Shown piece by piece: positions 48,243 through 56,217 of a stretch of DNA of 64,000 nucleotides (positions are counted from its first letter, which is position 1; each line of letters begins with the position of its first letter). The translations under genes and the position numbers were made by a program. The DNA lies in contig JAILDK010000037.1 of the NCBI GenBank assembly GCA_024689485.1, forward strand, positions 1-64,000. The letters run 5' to 3'. This DNA comes from Fibrobacter sp. (lineage in GTDB: Bacteria; Fibrobacterota; Fibrobacteria; Fibrobacterales; Fibrobacteraceae). The notes under the pieces are model-generated. The model was not told the origin of the DNA. It did not search any database and was given only the letters and a program-made list of their open reading frames with translations.

Positions 48243-50551
48243 TATGCGTTTTCCTTTTTCAGCACAATCGTGCCGCCGGAACAGGTTTTACCATCTTCTC
48301 CCGTAATCTTGAATGCGAGCTTTCCCGTATCCGGGGAATAAGTCTCTTCGATCGTCACCGGGTGTTCCGGGAAAATCGGATTCGAGAATTTGACGCGCTG
48401 CATTTTTTCGATTGTCGTCGGGAGCTTCATAAAGCCTCGGAAGAAACGCAGAATCAAATCGATCTGGACTACAGCCGGGAGCAACTTGAATTCCGGGAAG
48501 TGACCATCGTAATAATCGCTCGTCGAGGGGATTACCATTTTGACGGTCAGCACGTTGCCTTCCAAGTGATACTTGAGAATTTTGAAATTCGGGGATTCGG
48601 GAATTTCGAACAAAGCCTGTACCTCGCGCGTTTTGATTTTTCCCATGCCATCTTGCGGAAGCTCTTCCAGGTAGCGCCATTTTTTCGGCTGCACCGTGTT
48701 TTCGAGGAATCCCGAAAGATGCTGCTTAAAGAAAGCGTTGATGTCTTTTTTCTCCTCGCCCTTAAACCGAGCGTTACCTTCGTCGTTCAGCACAATCGCC
48801 GCAGCGAGGAACTGGCGCTTGCCCGTCATCGGCACCACGCGCACATCGCGCACGACTCCGGTCTGACGCAAACGGTTTTCCACTTCCGGAAGGGAAATGC
48901 GCTTTTCTTCGATCTTCACAATCGAATCGGCACGGCCCATCAGCTGGAACGTTCCGTCGTCTTCAATCTTTCCCAGGTCACCCGTCACAAAGCCGCCGAT
49001 ATCCGTGTAAGAGGAATCGATTTTCAGGCAACCGTTTTCCGCAAACGAAATCTTGTTCGGCGGAACGGGCGTCCACAGCTTCTTTTCCCGAATACGGCGG
49101 GTCGCAATCGCACCGGCTTCCGTGCAGCCGTAAATTTCCTGCACGCCGTTGCCCGAAAGTTCTTCGACTCTGTTCGCCACTTCATCTGGCAAGAGTCCAC
49201 CGGCAGAAAGCCAGAAAGGCGGCTTCTTGAACGGCAAAGGTTCTTTGCGGTTGGCGGCAAGGCGTTTTAAGAAGGCAGGGCTCGCCACGATCACAGCGGG
49301 TTCCTTCACAATCTGTTCCAGTTCTTCCGGGAATTCAAAACGCACGCGACGAATCGGAAGCCCCGCAGAAATCGGCACAAAGATCGAGAACGCCATGCCG
49401 TAAATGTGGTGATGGTTCACCGTCATGTAAAAGTTGCGGTTCGCAAATCCAGCGGCAAAACGTTCCGCGAGAGCGTTCGCTTCGTTTTCATATTGCCAGC
49501 CTTCCTTCGGGATTTCCTTTGGAATGCCGGTCGTGCCAGACGTGTACATCGCAGCCTTCGCCGCGTTGATGTCAAACGGCGTCCACGTATTTTTGGCCGT
49601 GTAGGTTTCGATGATCTTCGGAATCTGCAAAGCGCCTTCGGCTCCGGTATCGTTCAAGAAGCCGACGTCCGGCTTGCGAATTTCACGGATGAATTCCGGC
49701 TGGCGATTCGCGGAGAACAAAATCTTTTTTTGACTCTGGAAAAGCGCAAAGATCGCGACGAGGAAGTAGTAGACGTCGTCCGCGTTCAAGATCCAAGCGG
49801 TGTAAGGTTCCGCTTCGACCGCCTGGCGAACCTTGGAAACGTCCGCCTTGAAGTCTGCCCACGTTTTGACGTCGCCAGAAAGTCCCGCGCCGCTGAAGCA
49901 GACGACGGAATCGTCCGGGCGAGAGTCCGCTTCAATTTTCGAAAATGGAATGTAAGATTGTAATTGACTTTGTTTCATTTTACGAACTCCAATTTCAGCT
50001 ACAAAAAGAATTCCCATCAAGATGTATGAAATCAGACCGTTGTACAGCGACCAGATCTTCTCGTCTGCACACAGTACCGTCCACAGCGCAACGGATCCGT
50101 TCAGAATAAAAAAGATGCACCAGGTGAGCGTCACCCGGTCGCAGTAGCGTTCGACAGAACTCCTGTCCGCAGTCTGCAAAATTCGCTTGTCGGCAAAAGT
50201 CGCCAAGCGAAAAACAAAGCTCGGCTTTCGAAAGAGAGTCGCGCCAAAAAAGAAAAGCATCCCGACGTTCACAAGAACCGGATAGAACTTGAGAACGAGG
50301 GCGTTATCCAGCGCAAAAGCGGCTACACCACAAGCCAAAAGAAAGGCTACAAAGCAGCCTTCCTTCAGTCGCGATGCCGCTCCCGGCTGTTTTTTTCGCG
50401 AAGCTGATATTAAATGAAACGCCGCGAGAAGAAGCAACAAAATGCTCAACTTGCGCGGCGAAAGTCCCCAGAAGCGGAGACCGCAGAATACCAGAATCGG
50501 ATAAAGAACAGAAAGAACGGCGAAGAGGATCTTCCCCGCTACAGCCTTCAT
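48242..50551 (-). CDS. Fusion: COG4648-like membrane region + AMP-dependent acyl ligase + hotdog dehydratase (aryl polyene cluster)
   Basis: N-terminal ~200 aa TM helices; ligase AAMYTSGTTGIPKEIPKEG, GRADSIVKIEEKRISLPEVE; C-terminal YYDGHFPEFKLLPAVVQIDLILRFF hotdog. Confidence 0.85.
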   Translation of the reverse strand: MKAVAGKILFAVLSVLYPILVFCGLRFWGLSPRKLSILLLLLAAFHLISASRKKQPGAASRLKEGCFVAFLLACGVAAFALDNALVLKFYPVLVNVGMLFFFGATLFRKPSFVFRLATFADKRILQTADRSSVERYCDRVTLTWCIFFILNGSVALWTVLCADEKIWSLYNGLISYILMGILFVAEIGVRKMKQSQLQSYIPFSKIEADSRPDDSVVCFSGAGLSGDVKTWADFKADVSKVRQAVEAEPYTAWILNADDVYYFLVAIFALFQSQKKILFSANRQPEFIREIRKPDVGFLNDTGAEGALQIPKIIETYTAKNTWTPFDINAAKAAMYTSGTTGIPKEIPKEGWQYENEANALAERFAAGFANRNFYMTVNHHHIYGMAFSIFVPISAGLPIRRVRFEFPEELEQIVKEPAVIVASPAFLKRLAANRKEPLPFKKPPFWLSAGGLLPDEVANRVEELSGNGVQEIYGCTEAGAIATRRIREKKLWTPVPPNKISFAENGCLKIDSSYTDIGGFVTGDLGKIEDDGTFQLMGRADSIVKIEEKRISLPEVENRLRQTGVVRDVRVVPMTGKRQFLAAAIVLNDEGNARFKGEEKKDINAFFKQHLSGFLENTVQPKKWRYLEELPQDGMGKIKTREVQALFEIPESPNFKILKYHLEGNVLTVKMVIPSTSDYYDGHFPEFKLLPAVVQIDLILRFFRGFMKLPTTIEKMQRVKFSNPIFPEHPVTIEETYSPDTGKLAFKITGEDGKTCSGGTIVLKKENA

Positions 50552-50808
50552 TTCTTTTCTTCAGTACCCTGAGCGATATCGTAGATTCCGTCCACCACGT
50601 CCTGCAGCGTACGCATGCTCTTGAACACATCCGGGTCAATGTTGCGCGGAATGAACGTCTTGAGCTTCACGATCAGGTCTACGGCGTCGATGCTGTCGAG
50701 GTTCAGGTCTTCGTAAAGACGAGCTTCCGGGACAACCTTTTCCGGTTTCAGTTCAAAATCTTCGATGAGGGCTTCACGGATTTTGTCGTAAATCTGTTGC
50801 TTTTCCAT
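50548..50808 (-). CDS. Acyl carrier protein (aryl polyene cluster)
   Basis: DLNLDSIDAVDLIVKL phosphopantetheine site. Confidence 0.92.
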   Translation of the reverse strand: MEKQQIYDKIREALIEDFELKPEKVVPEARLYEDLNLDSIDAVDLIVKLKTFIPRNIDPDVFKSMRTLQDVVDGIYDIAQGTEEKK

Positions 50809-50811
50809 GAC

Positions 50812-51087
50812 TTAGTCCTTTTTGTTGGCAGAGATGTATGCGGCAAGAGCGTCGATCGAAGCAAAGTGCTTACGCGTTTCTTCGTTCACCGTCGAGAAGG
50901 AGACACCAAAGTTGTCCTTGATGGCGATACCGAGTTCGAGAGCGTCAATGCTATCGAGTCCGAGACCGCGACCTTCCTTATTCTGGCCAAACAACGGGGC
51001 ATCGTCTTCGATGTCAGCCGGTGTGATATCCTCAAGTTCCAGTGCCTTGATCAGCACTTCCTTAATTTGTGTGTTCAATTCAGACAT
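50812..51087 (-). CDS. Acyl carrier protein (aryl polyene cluster)
   Basis: GLGLDSIDALELGIAIKDNFG phosphopantetheine site. Confidence 0.92.
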   Translation of the reverse strand: MSELNTQIKEVLIKALELEDITPADIEDDAPLFGQNKEGRGLGLDSIDALELGIAIKDNFGVSFSTVNEETRKHFASIDALAAYISANKKD

Positions 51088-51137
51088 ATTGTTTTCCGTC
51101 CCAATAAAAAATGTGGACTCAAATATAAATAAAAAAA

Positions 51138-51788
51138 TTAAGAAACTGTTTCAACAAACTTACGACAAGTTAATTCAGGCGAATTTGTCTTAAAAATCGC
51201 GCTGCCGACGACAAAAATATTGGCGCCAGCCTTCTTCGCTTCCAGAATATTGTCGAGTTTGACACCGCCATCGATTTCGATATCGAGTTCCGGTTTCATT
51301 TCGCGCAAGGCACGGATTTTATCCAAACAATACGGGATCAGGCTCTGTCCACCAAATCCCGGATTCACAGACATGACAAGGACCATGTCCACAGAGTCGA
51401 GTACCCACTTGATGCTTTCAATCGGAGTCGCCGGGTTGATGCTCACGGCGGGCTTTGCACCGAGTTCGCGAATGCGGTTCAAAAGGCGGTCCAAATGAAT
51501 CGTCGATTCCGCCTGCACCGTCACATAACGCGCTCCGATTTTGACAAATTCGTCTACAAAAAGCTCAGGATTGTCAATCATCAAATGGCAGTCGAGGGGA
51601 AGCTTTGTCGCCTTACCGATCAAGCCCGAAATTCCCGGGCCAAAACTGATGTTCGGCACAAAGTGACCGTCCATGATGTCGAGGTGAACAAGTCCCGCGC
51701 CGCCGTTTTCAATAGCGGTGAGTTCGGACTGCAGGTTGAGGAAGTTTGCGTTCAAGACGCTCGGGGCAATGATTTGAGCTTGTTTCAT
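51138..51788 (-). CDS. rpe: Ribulose-phosphate 3-epimerase
   Basis: APSVLNANFLNL, HLDIMDGHFVPNISFGP, MSVNPGFGGQ, VDGGVK-like IDGGVKLDN. Confidence 0.95.
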   Translation of the reverse strand: MKQAQIIAPSVLNANFLNLQSELTAIENGGAGLVHLDIMDGHFVPNISFGPGISGLIGKATKLPLDCHLMIDNPELFVDEFVKIGARYVTVQAESTIHLDRLLNRIRELGAKPAVSINPATPIESIKWVLDSVDMVLVMSVNPGFGGQSLIPYCLDKIRALREMKPELDIEIDGGVKLDNILEAKKAGANIFVVGSAIFKTNSPELTCRKFVETVS

Positions 51789-51834
51789 AATTCCAAATAT
51801 AGGTATTGAGTGAAAATTATTTTTTTGTTATTAT

Positions 51835-51851
51835 TTGTTCACAACGAACAA
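51835..51851. promoter_or_regulatory. Inverted repeat next to the Shine-Dalgarno of the histone-like/CBM48 gene
   Basis: TTGTTC-acaac-GAACAA directly followed by AGGAGG and ATG at 51864. Confidence 0.35.
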
Positions 51852-51863
51852 GGAGGTTGATTT

Positions 51864-52397
51864 ATGTCAACACCAAAGAAAACCACAACAAAAGTGACGA
51901 AGGGTACACAGTGCGCAAAGTGCGCTCCGAAGGCGAGCACGAGCACCAAGACCACCGCAAAAACCGCCACCAAGACTGCAGAAAAGACTGTTTCGGCTAA
52001 GAAGACCGCTGCAAAGGTTGCTCCGGCCAAGAAGACCGCTGAAAAAGCGACTGCAAAGAGCACTGTCAAGAGCTCCGCTAAGAGCGCTGTCAAGGCTTCC
52101 GCAAAGGCAACCGTGAAGAAGACCGCTCCGAAGGCTTCCAAAAAGGCTCTCGAAGAAGTCGTGTTCAACGTCTACTCCCCGGATTCCAAGTCCGTCGAAG
52201 TCGCTGGTGAATTCAACAACTGGACCCCGGCCAAAATGAAGAAGGGCGAACAGGGCGTGTGGAGCATCAAGCTGAAGCTCGCCGCAGGTACTTACCAGTA
52301 CAAGTTCGTTTTCGATGGCAGCTGGGAAATCGACCAGGCTAACCCGAACCGTGTTCCTGACGGTCAGGGTGGCGAAAACAGCGTCAAAAATGTCTAA
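51864..52397 (+). CDS. Histone H1-like Lys/Ala/Thr-rich tail fused to AMPK-beta/CBM48-like domain
   Basis: First ~95 aa KKTAAKVAPAKKTAEKATAKSTVKSSAKSAVKASAKATVKK; C-terminal VVFNVYSPDSKSVEVAGEFNNWTPAKMKKGEQGVWSIKLKLAAGTYQYKFVFDGSWEIDQANP. Confidence 0.85.
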   Translation: MSTPKKTTTKVTKGTQCAKCAPKASTSTKTTAKTATKTAEKTVSAKKTAAKVAPAKKTAEKATAKSTVKSSAKSAVKASAKATVKKTAPKASKKALEEVVFNVYSPDSKSVEVAGEFNNWTPAKMKKGEQGVWSIKLKLAAGTYQYKFVFDGSWEIDQANPNRVPDGQGGENSVKNV

Positions 52398-53652
52398 TCC
52401 GATCTTTACGGAAAAAACAATTCGAGAGGGTGTCGCAAACTACGGCACCCCTTTTTGGCTTTATGACCGAGCAACGATCGAAAAGCGCGTTCAGGAACTC
52501 AAGTGCTTCGATACCGTTCGTTTCGCTCAAAAGGCTTGCCCGAACCTTTCCATCATTTCGATTGTCCGCAAAGCCGGTGCAGTCGTAGACGCCGTCAGCG
52601 CGGGAGAAATTGTTCGTGCTCTCCGTGCGGGCTATAAAGGTGGCGAAAGCGATAAGCAGGTCCCGCAGATCGTTTATTCTGCAGACATTTTCGACCACGA
52701 TGCGATTGAGCTCGTGAAAAAGTACAACATCCATGTGAACGTCGGTTCTGCGGATATGATCCAGCAGCTCGCCGACGCAGGCGTTCGTTCGAACCTGACT
52801 CTCCGCGTGAACCCGGGCTTTGGCCACGGTCATTCGAAGAAGACGAATACGGGCGGACCGCTTTCGAAGCACGGCGTTTGGCATTCCCAGTTGAAGGACT
52901 GCGTGAAGCTCGCCCAGGCAAACGGCATGTGGATTACCGGTCTGCACATGCACATCGGCAGCGGTACGGATTTTGAACACCTCGCCACGGTCTGCGACGC
53001 CATGCGCGACGCCTCCCGTCGTCTCGGTTCCCATATCCGCATGATTTCTGCCGGCGGCGGCCTTCCGATTCCGTACAAGGAAGAAGAAAAGGGCAACCGC
53101 ATCGATGTTCAGGCCTATTACGACCTTTGGGACAAGACCCGCAAGGACATCGCCCAGTCCGTCGGTCACGACGTGGCTCTCGAAGTCGAACCGGGCCGCT
53201 ACATTGTCGCCGAAAGCGCCGTTCTCGTCGCTGAAATCCGCGCCGTGAAGAAGCAAGAAGACAAGCTCTTCTACCTCGTCGACGCAGGCTTTAACGATCT
53301 CGTCCGCCCGTCCTTCTACGGATCTTACCACGGCATTTCGATCGTCTCCAAGGACGGTCGTGAACTCGGCCCGGAACAGGATGTGATCGTCGCAGGCCCG
53401 CTCTGCGAATCCGGTGACGTCTTTACGCAGGAAGAAGGCGGCTACGTGGTCACACGTAAGCTCCCGACCGCCCAGGTTGGCGACTTCCTCGTTCTGCACG
53501 ACGCAGGTGCTTATGGCAGCGCCATGTCCAGCAACTACAACAGCCGCCGTTTTGCTCCGGAAATTCTCCAGAACAACGGCAAGCTGGAAGTCATCCGCGA
53601 ACGTCAAACGTTCGACCAATTGATGGAAAACGAAAAGATCGTGACCCTTTAA
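52390..53652 (+). CDS. lysA: Diaminopimelate decarboxylase
   Basis: Start MSNPIFTEKTI at 52390, 8-nt overlap with the previous CDS; FAQKACPNLSI, HMHIGSGTDF, EPGRYIVAESAVLVAEI, HDAGAYGSAMSSNYNSR. Confidence 0.9.
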   Translation: MSNPIFTEKTIREGVANYGTPFWLYDRATIEKRVQELKCFDTVRFAQKACPNLSIISIVRKAGAVVDAVSAGEIVRALRAGYKGGESDKQVPQIVYSADIFDHDAIELVKKYNIHVNVGSADMIQQLADAGVRSNLTLRVNPGFGHGHSKKTNTGGPLSKHGVWHSQLKDCVKLAQANGMWITGLHMHIGSGTDFEHLATVCDAMRDASRRLGSHIRMISAGGGLPIPYKEEEKGNRIDVQAYYDLWDKTRKDIAQSVGHDVALEVEPGRYIVAESAVLVAEIRAVKKQEDKLFYLVDAGFNDLVRPSFYGSYHGISIVSKDGRELGPEQDVIVAGPLCESGDVFTQEEGGYVVTRKLPTAQVGDFLVLHDAGAYGSAMSSNYNSRRFAPEILQNNGKLEVIRERQTFDQLMENEKIVTL

Positions 53653-53683
53653 TTGCGGATACAGTTGTTAAGCTTATCACACA

Positions 53684-53721
53684 CCCCGCTTCAAAGCCTT
53701 TCTTTGGAGCGGGGCTTTTTT
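53684..53721 (+). terminator. Rho-independent terminator after lysA
   Basis: CCCCGCTtcaaagcctttctttggAGCGGGGC followed by T6. Confidence 0.88.
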
Positions 53722-53759
53722 ATATTTCACGCATCCATTAACACACAAGGAAGGAATTT

Positions 53760-54524
53760 ATGACTCTTCTCAAAAGATCTATTGCAGAAGCGATTGGTAC
53801 GTTCTGGCTCGTGTTCGGCGGTTGCGGTGCAGCTGTCCTCGCTTGCGGCGTTCCGAACACCGGTATCGGCTACGTGGGCGTTTCCCTCGCCTTCGGTCTC
53901 ACGGTCCTCACCATGGCTTATGCTATCGGTCACATTTCCGGTTGCCACCTGAACCCGGCTGTCACTCTCGGCCAGGTCGCTGGCGGTCGCTTCCCGGCGA
54001 AGGAAGCTCCGGCCTACATCATCGCTCAGGTGATCGGCGGCATCATCGCTGCAGCTGTTCTTTACGCGATCGCTTGCCCGGATCTTTCCGCTGGCATTGG
54101 CGCTTTTGCAACGAACGGTTGGTCTGACATGGCGAATGCAAACGGCTTGAACGCTTTCGGCGGTAAGGTCTTCGGTATGGGTTCTGCATTCCTCATCGAA
54201 ATGGTTCTTACGGCTGTGTTCCTCTTTGTGATCATGGGCGCAACGGATGGCCGCGCTCCGGCTGGTTTTGGCCCGATCGCCATCGGCCTCTGCCTCACTT
54301 TGATTCACCTCATCAGCATTCCGGCAACGAACACCTCTGTGAACCCGGCCCGTTCTACGGCTGTCGCTGTGTTCGTCGGCGGTATGGCTCTGAAGCAGCT
54401 TTGGCTCTTCTGGGTCGCTCCGATTCTCGGCGGTGTGATCGGCGGTGTGGCTTACAAGTTCCTCGCCGAAAAGAAGTGCTGCTGCGGCGACAAGTGCTGC
54501 TGCGAAAAGAAGGAAGAAGCTTAA
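53760..54524 (+). CDS. aqpZ: MIP-family aquaporin with Cys-rich C-terminal tail
   Basis: [14 protein letters not shown] and [16 protein letters not shown] (two NPA motifs); tail [19 protein letters not shown]. Confidence 0.92.
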   Translation: MTLLKRSIAEAIGTFWLVFGGCGAAVLACGVPNTGIGYVGVSLAFGLTVLTMAYAIGHISGCHLNPAVTLGQVAGGRFPAKEAPAYIIAQVIGGIIAAAVLYAIACPDLSAGIGAFATNGWSDMANANGLNAFGGKVFGMGSAFLIEMVLTAVFLFVIMGATDGRAPAGFGPIAIGLCLTLIHLISIPATNTSVNPARSTAVAVFVGGMALKQLWLFWVAPILGGVIGGVAYKFLAEKKCCCGDKCCCEKKEEA

Positions 54525-54551
54525 GCTTTTCTCTCAGATAGAATGCACAAG

Positions 54552-54579
54552 AGCTCTGCGGAAACGCAGAGCTTTTTTT
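54552..54579 (+). terminator. Rho-independent terminator with GAAA tetraloop after aquaporin
   Basis: AGCTCTGCG-GAAA-CGCAGAGCT followed by T-run. Confidence 0.9.
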
Positions 54580-54630
54580 GTAAGCACGATAGAACTAATC
54601 CGCACCTCACGACTTATCTATATTTTTCCT

Positions 54631-55590
54631 ATGCTCAACACGTCCCTTTGCTACATCGAACAAAACGGTTCTTACCTTCTTCTGCACCGCATCAAAAAGA
54701 AGAACGACATCAATCACGACAAGTGGATTGGAATCGGCGGAAAGTTTGAAGAGGGCGAAAGCCCGGAAGACTGCATTCGACGCGAAGCCCGTGAAGAAAC
54801 AGGCTTAGAGCTCACAAACCTCAAGTACTGCGGCATCGTCACGTTCATCAGTGACGGTATGAACGAAGTCGAATTCATGCACCTTTTCAAGGCGACGGAA
54901 TTCACCGGCAAAATCAAGGAATGCGACGAAGGCACCCTCGAATGGATTCCCAAGGAAAAGTTCGCAGAGCTTCCCCATTGGGACGGCGACCGCATCTTTT
55001 TAACGCTCCTCGACCGCGAACTGCCCTTCTTCTCATTAAAGCTCACCTACAAGGGCGACGTACTCCAAGAAGCGCTTTTGAACGAAAAACCGGTGGACCA
55101 TCACGACTTCGCCTACGGCACGCTCGCCGCGTTCCCGCCGATGCGCCGCAAGGACCGTGAAATGTCTGTAGAAGCGGCTTCGGACATTTTGAAGACCGGC
55201 GAATACGGCATCTTAGCCACGCAAAATTCCCTCGGCTACCCCTACGGAATTCCGCTGAATTACGCATTCGACGGAAAGCACATCTGGTTCCACGGGGCAA
55301 AAGGCGCGGGCGAAAAAGTCCAGGACTTTGCAAAAGATTCCAAGGTGAGTTTTACCGTCGTCCGCGGCACGGAGCTTCACCCAGAAAAATTCAGTACCGC
55401 ATTCGAAAGCTGCATCGTCTTTGGGCGCGTTCACCCGGCAGAAGATCCGAAGGTCGGCTTGCGCCTTTTGATCGACAAGTACAGCCCGGAATACAAGGAT
55501 GCGGGCGAAGCCTATATCGAACGCGCCGTTTCGCATACGGGCGTTTACCGCATCGAAATCGAACATATCAGTGGAAAAAAGCACCTTTAA
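54631..55590 (+). CDS. NUDIX hydrolase fused to pyridoxamine 5'-phosphate oxidase-like (NimA-like) flavin domain
   Basis: Start MLNTSLCYIEQNG at 54631; Nudix box GKFEEGESPEDCIRREAREETGLEL; C-terminal ILKTGEYGILATQNSLGYPYGIPLNYAFDGKHIWFHGAKGAGEKVQDFAKDSKVSFTVV. Confidence 0.85.
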   Translation: MLNTSLCYIEQNGSYLLLHRIKKKNDINHDKWIGIGGKFEEGESPEDCIRREAREETGLELTNLKYCGIVTFISDGMNEVEFMHLFKATEFTGKIKECDEGTLEWIPKEKFAELPHWDGDRIFLTLLDRELPFFSLKLTYKGDVLQEALLNEKPVDHHDFAYGTLAAFPPMRRKDREMSVEAASDILKTGEYGILATQNSLGYPYGIPLNYAFDGKHIWFHGAKGAGEKVQDFAKDSKVSFTVVRGTELHPEKFSTAFESCIVFGRVHPAEDPKVGLRLLIDKYSPEYKDAGEAYIERAVSHTGVYRIEIEHISGKKHL

Positions 55591-55608
55591 CAGGCTATAT
55601 TTAGCCGC

Positions 55609-56208
55609 ATGGGTTTAAAACTTTTTATCTCGATTTTAACACTGCTGACGGTGGGGGCTTTTGCCCAAAATTCCATTTGGAATCAGCCGATTTCTTCGAC
55701 GAAGCATCCAGCGGAAACTCCGATCGAACAGCCGACCGAAAACGGTTCCTGTTCAGCCGACACCGCGGAAGCCGAACCGGAAGAAACTTTCATCATCTTC
55801 ACCAAAAATAAACGTGTGGAAAAAATGTCTGTCGCAGAATATTTCGCCGTCGACAGCGTCGAAATTTACGACAAAAGAATTGCCCGTACCGAAAGAACGC
55901 AAGATAGACTTTCCACGATGGGAACCGTTTTTATTTCCATTGGGGTCGTCGCGATCGGCTCAAGCATTTATTTTTTCAGCTCGGATGAAGACGAAAGAGG
56001 CGCTATAGCCTTGCTGGTTGCAGGTTACTCGATTACACCGGGCATTATCCTTGGCTGCATCAGTCGAAGTAAAGGGACTCGGTTAGATCAGCTCCGTCAA
56101 AGTCGGGACGCCTACATTCGAAAGAAGGAAGCGTATCAAATTTCCATTGCACCGACATTCCAATTGCAAAACCAGTCAGCGGGCGCACGCCTTTCTTTGA
56201 ACTTCTAA
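55609..56208 (+). CDS. Secreted/membrane hypothetical protein
   Basis: Signal peptide MGLKLFISILTLLTVGAFA and central TM segments; no family recognised. Confidence 0.55.
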   Translation: MGLKLFISILTLLTVGAFAQNSIWNQPISSTKHPAETPIEQPTENGSCSADTAEAEPEETFIIFTKNKRVEKMSVAEYFAVDSVEIYDKRIARTERTQDRLSTMGTVFISIGVVAIGSSIYFFSSDEDERGAIALLVAGYSITPGIILGCISRSKGTRLDQLRQSRDAYIRKKEAYQISIAPTFQLQNQSAGARLSLNF

Positions 56209-56217
56209 TTGGGAATT

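Noticed and set aside
51995-52130. Short internal DNA repeats (AAGAAGACCGCTG etc.) as possible mobile or CRISPR-like repeats
   Set aside because: They come from the repetitive Lys/Ala codons of the histone-like tail; there are no uniform spacers.
52384-53619. 411-aa minus-strand ORF opposite lysA
   Set aside because: Shadow ORF; lysA has PLP-decarboxylase motifs in the sense frame.
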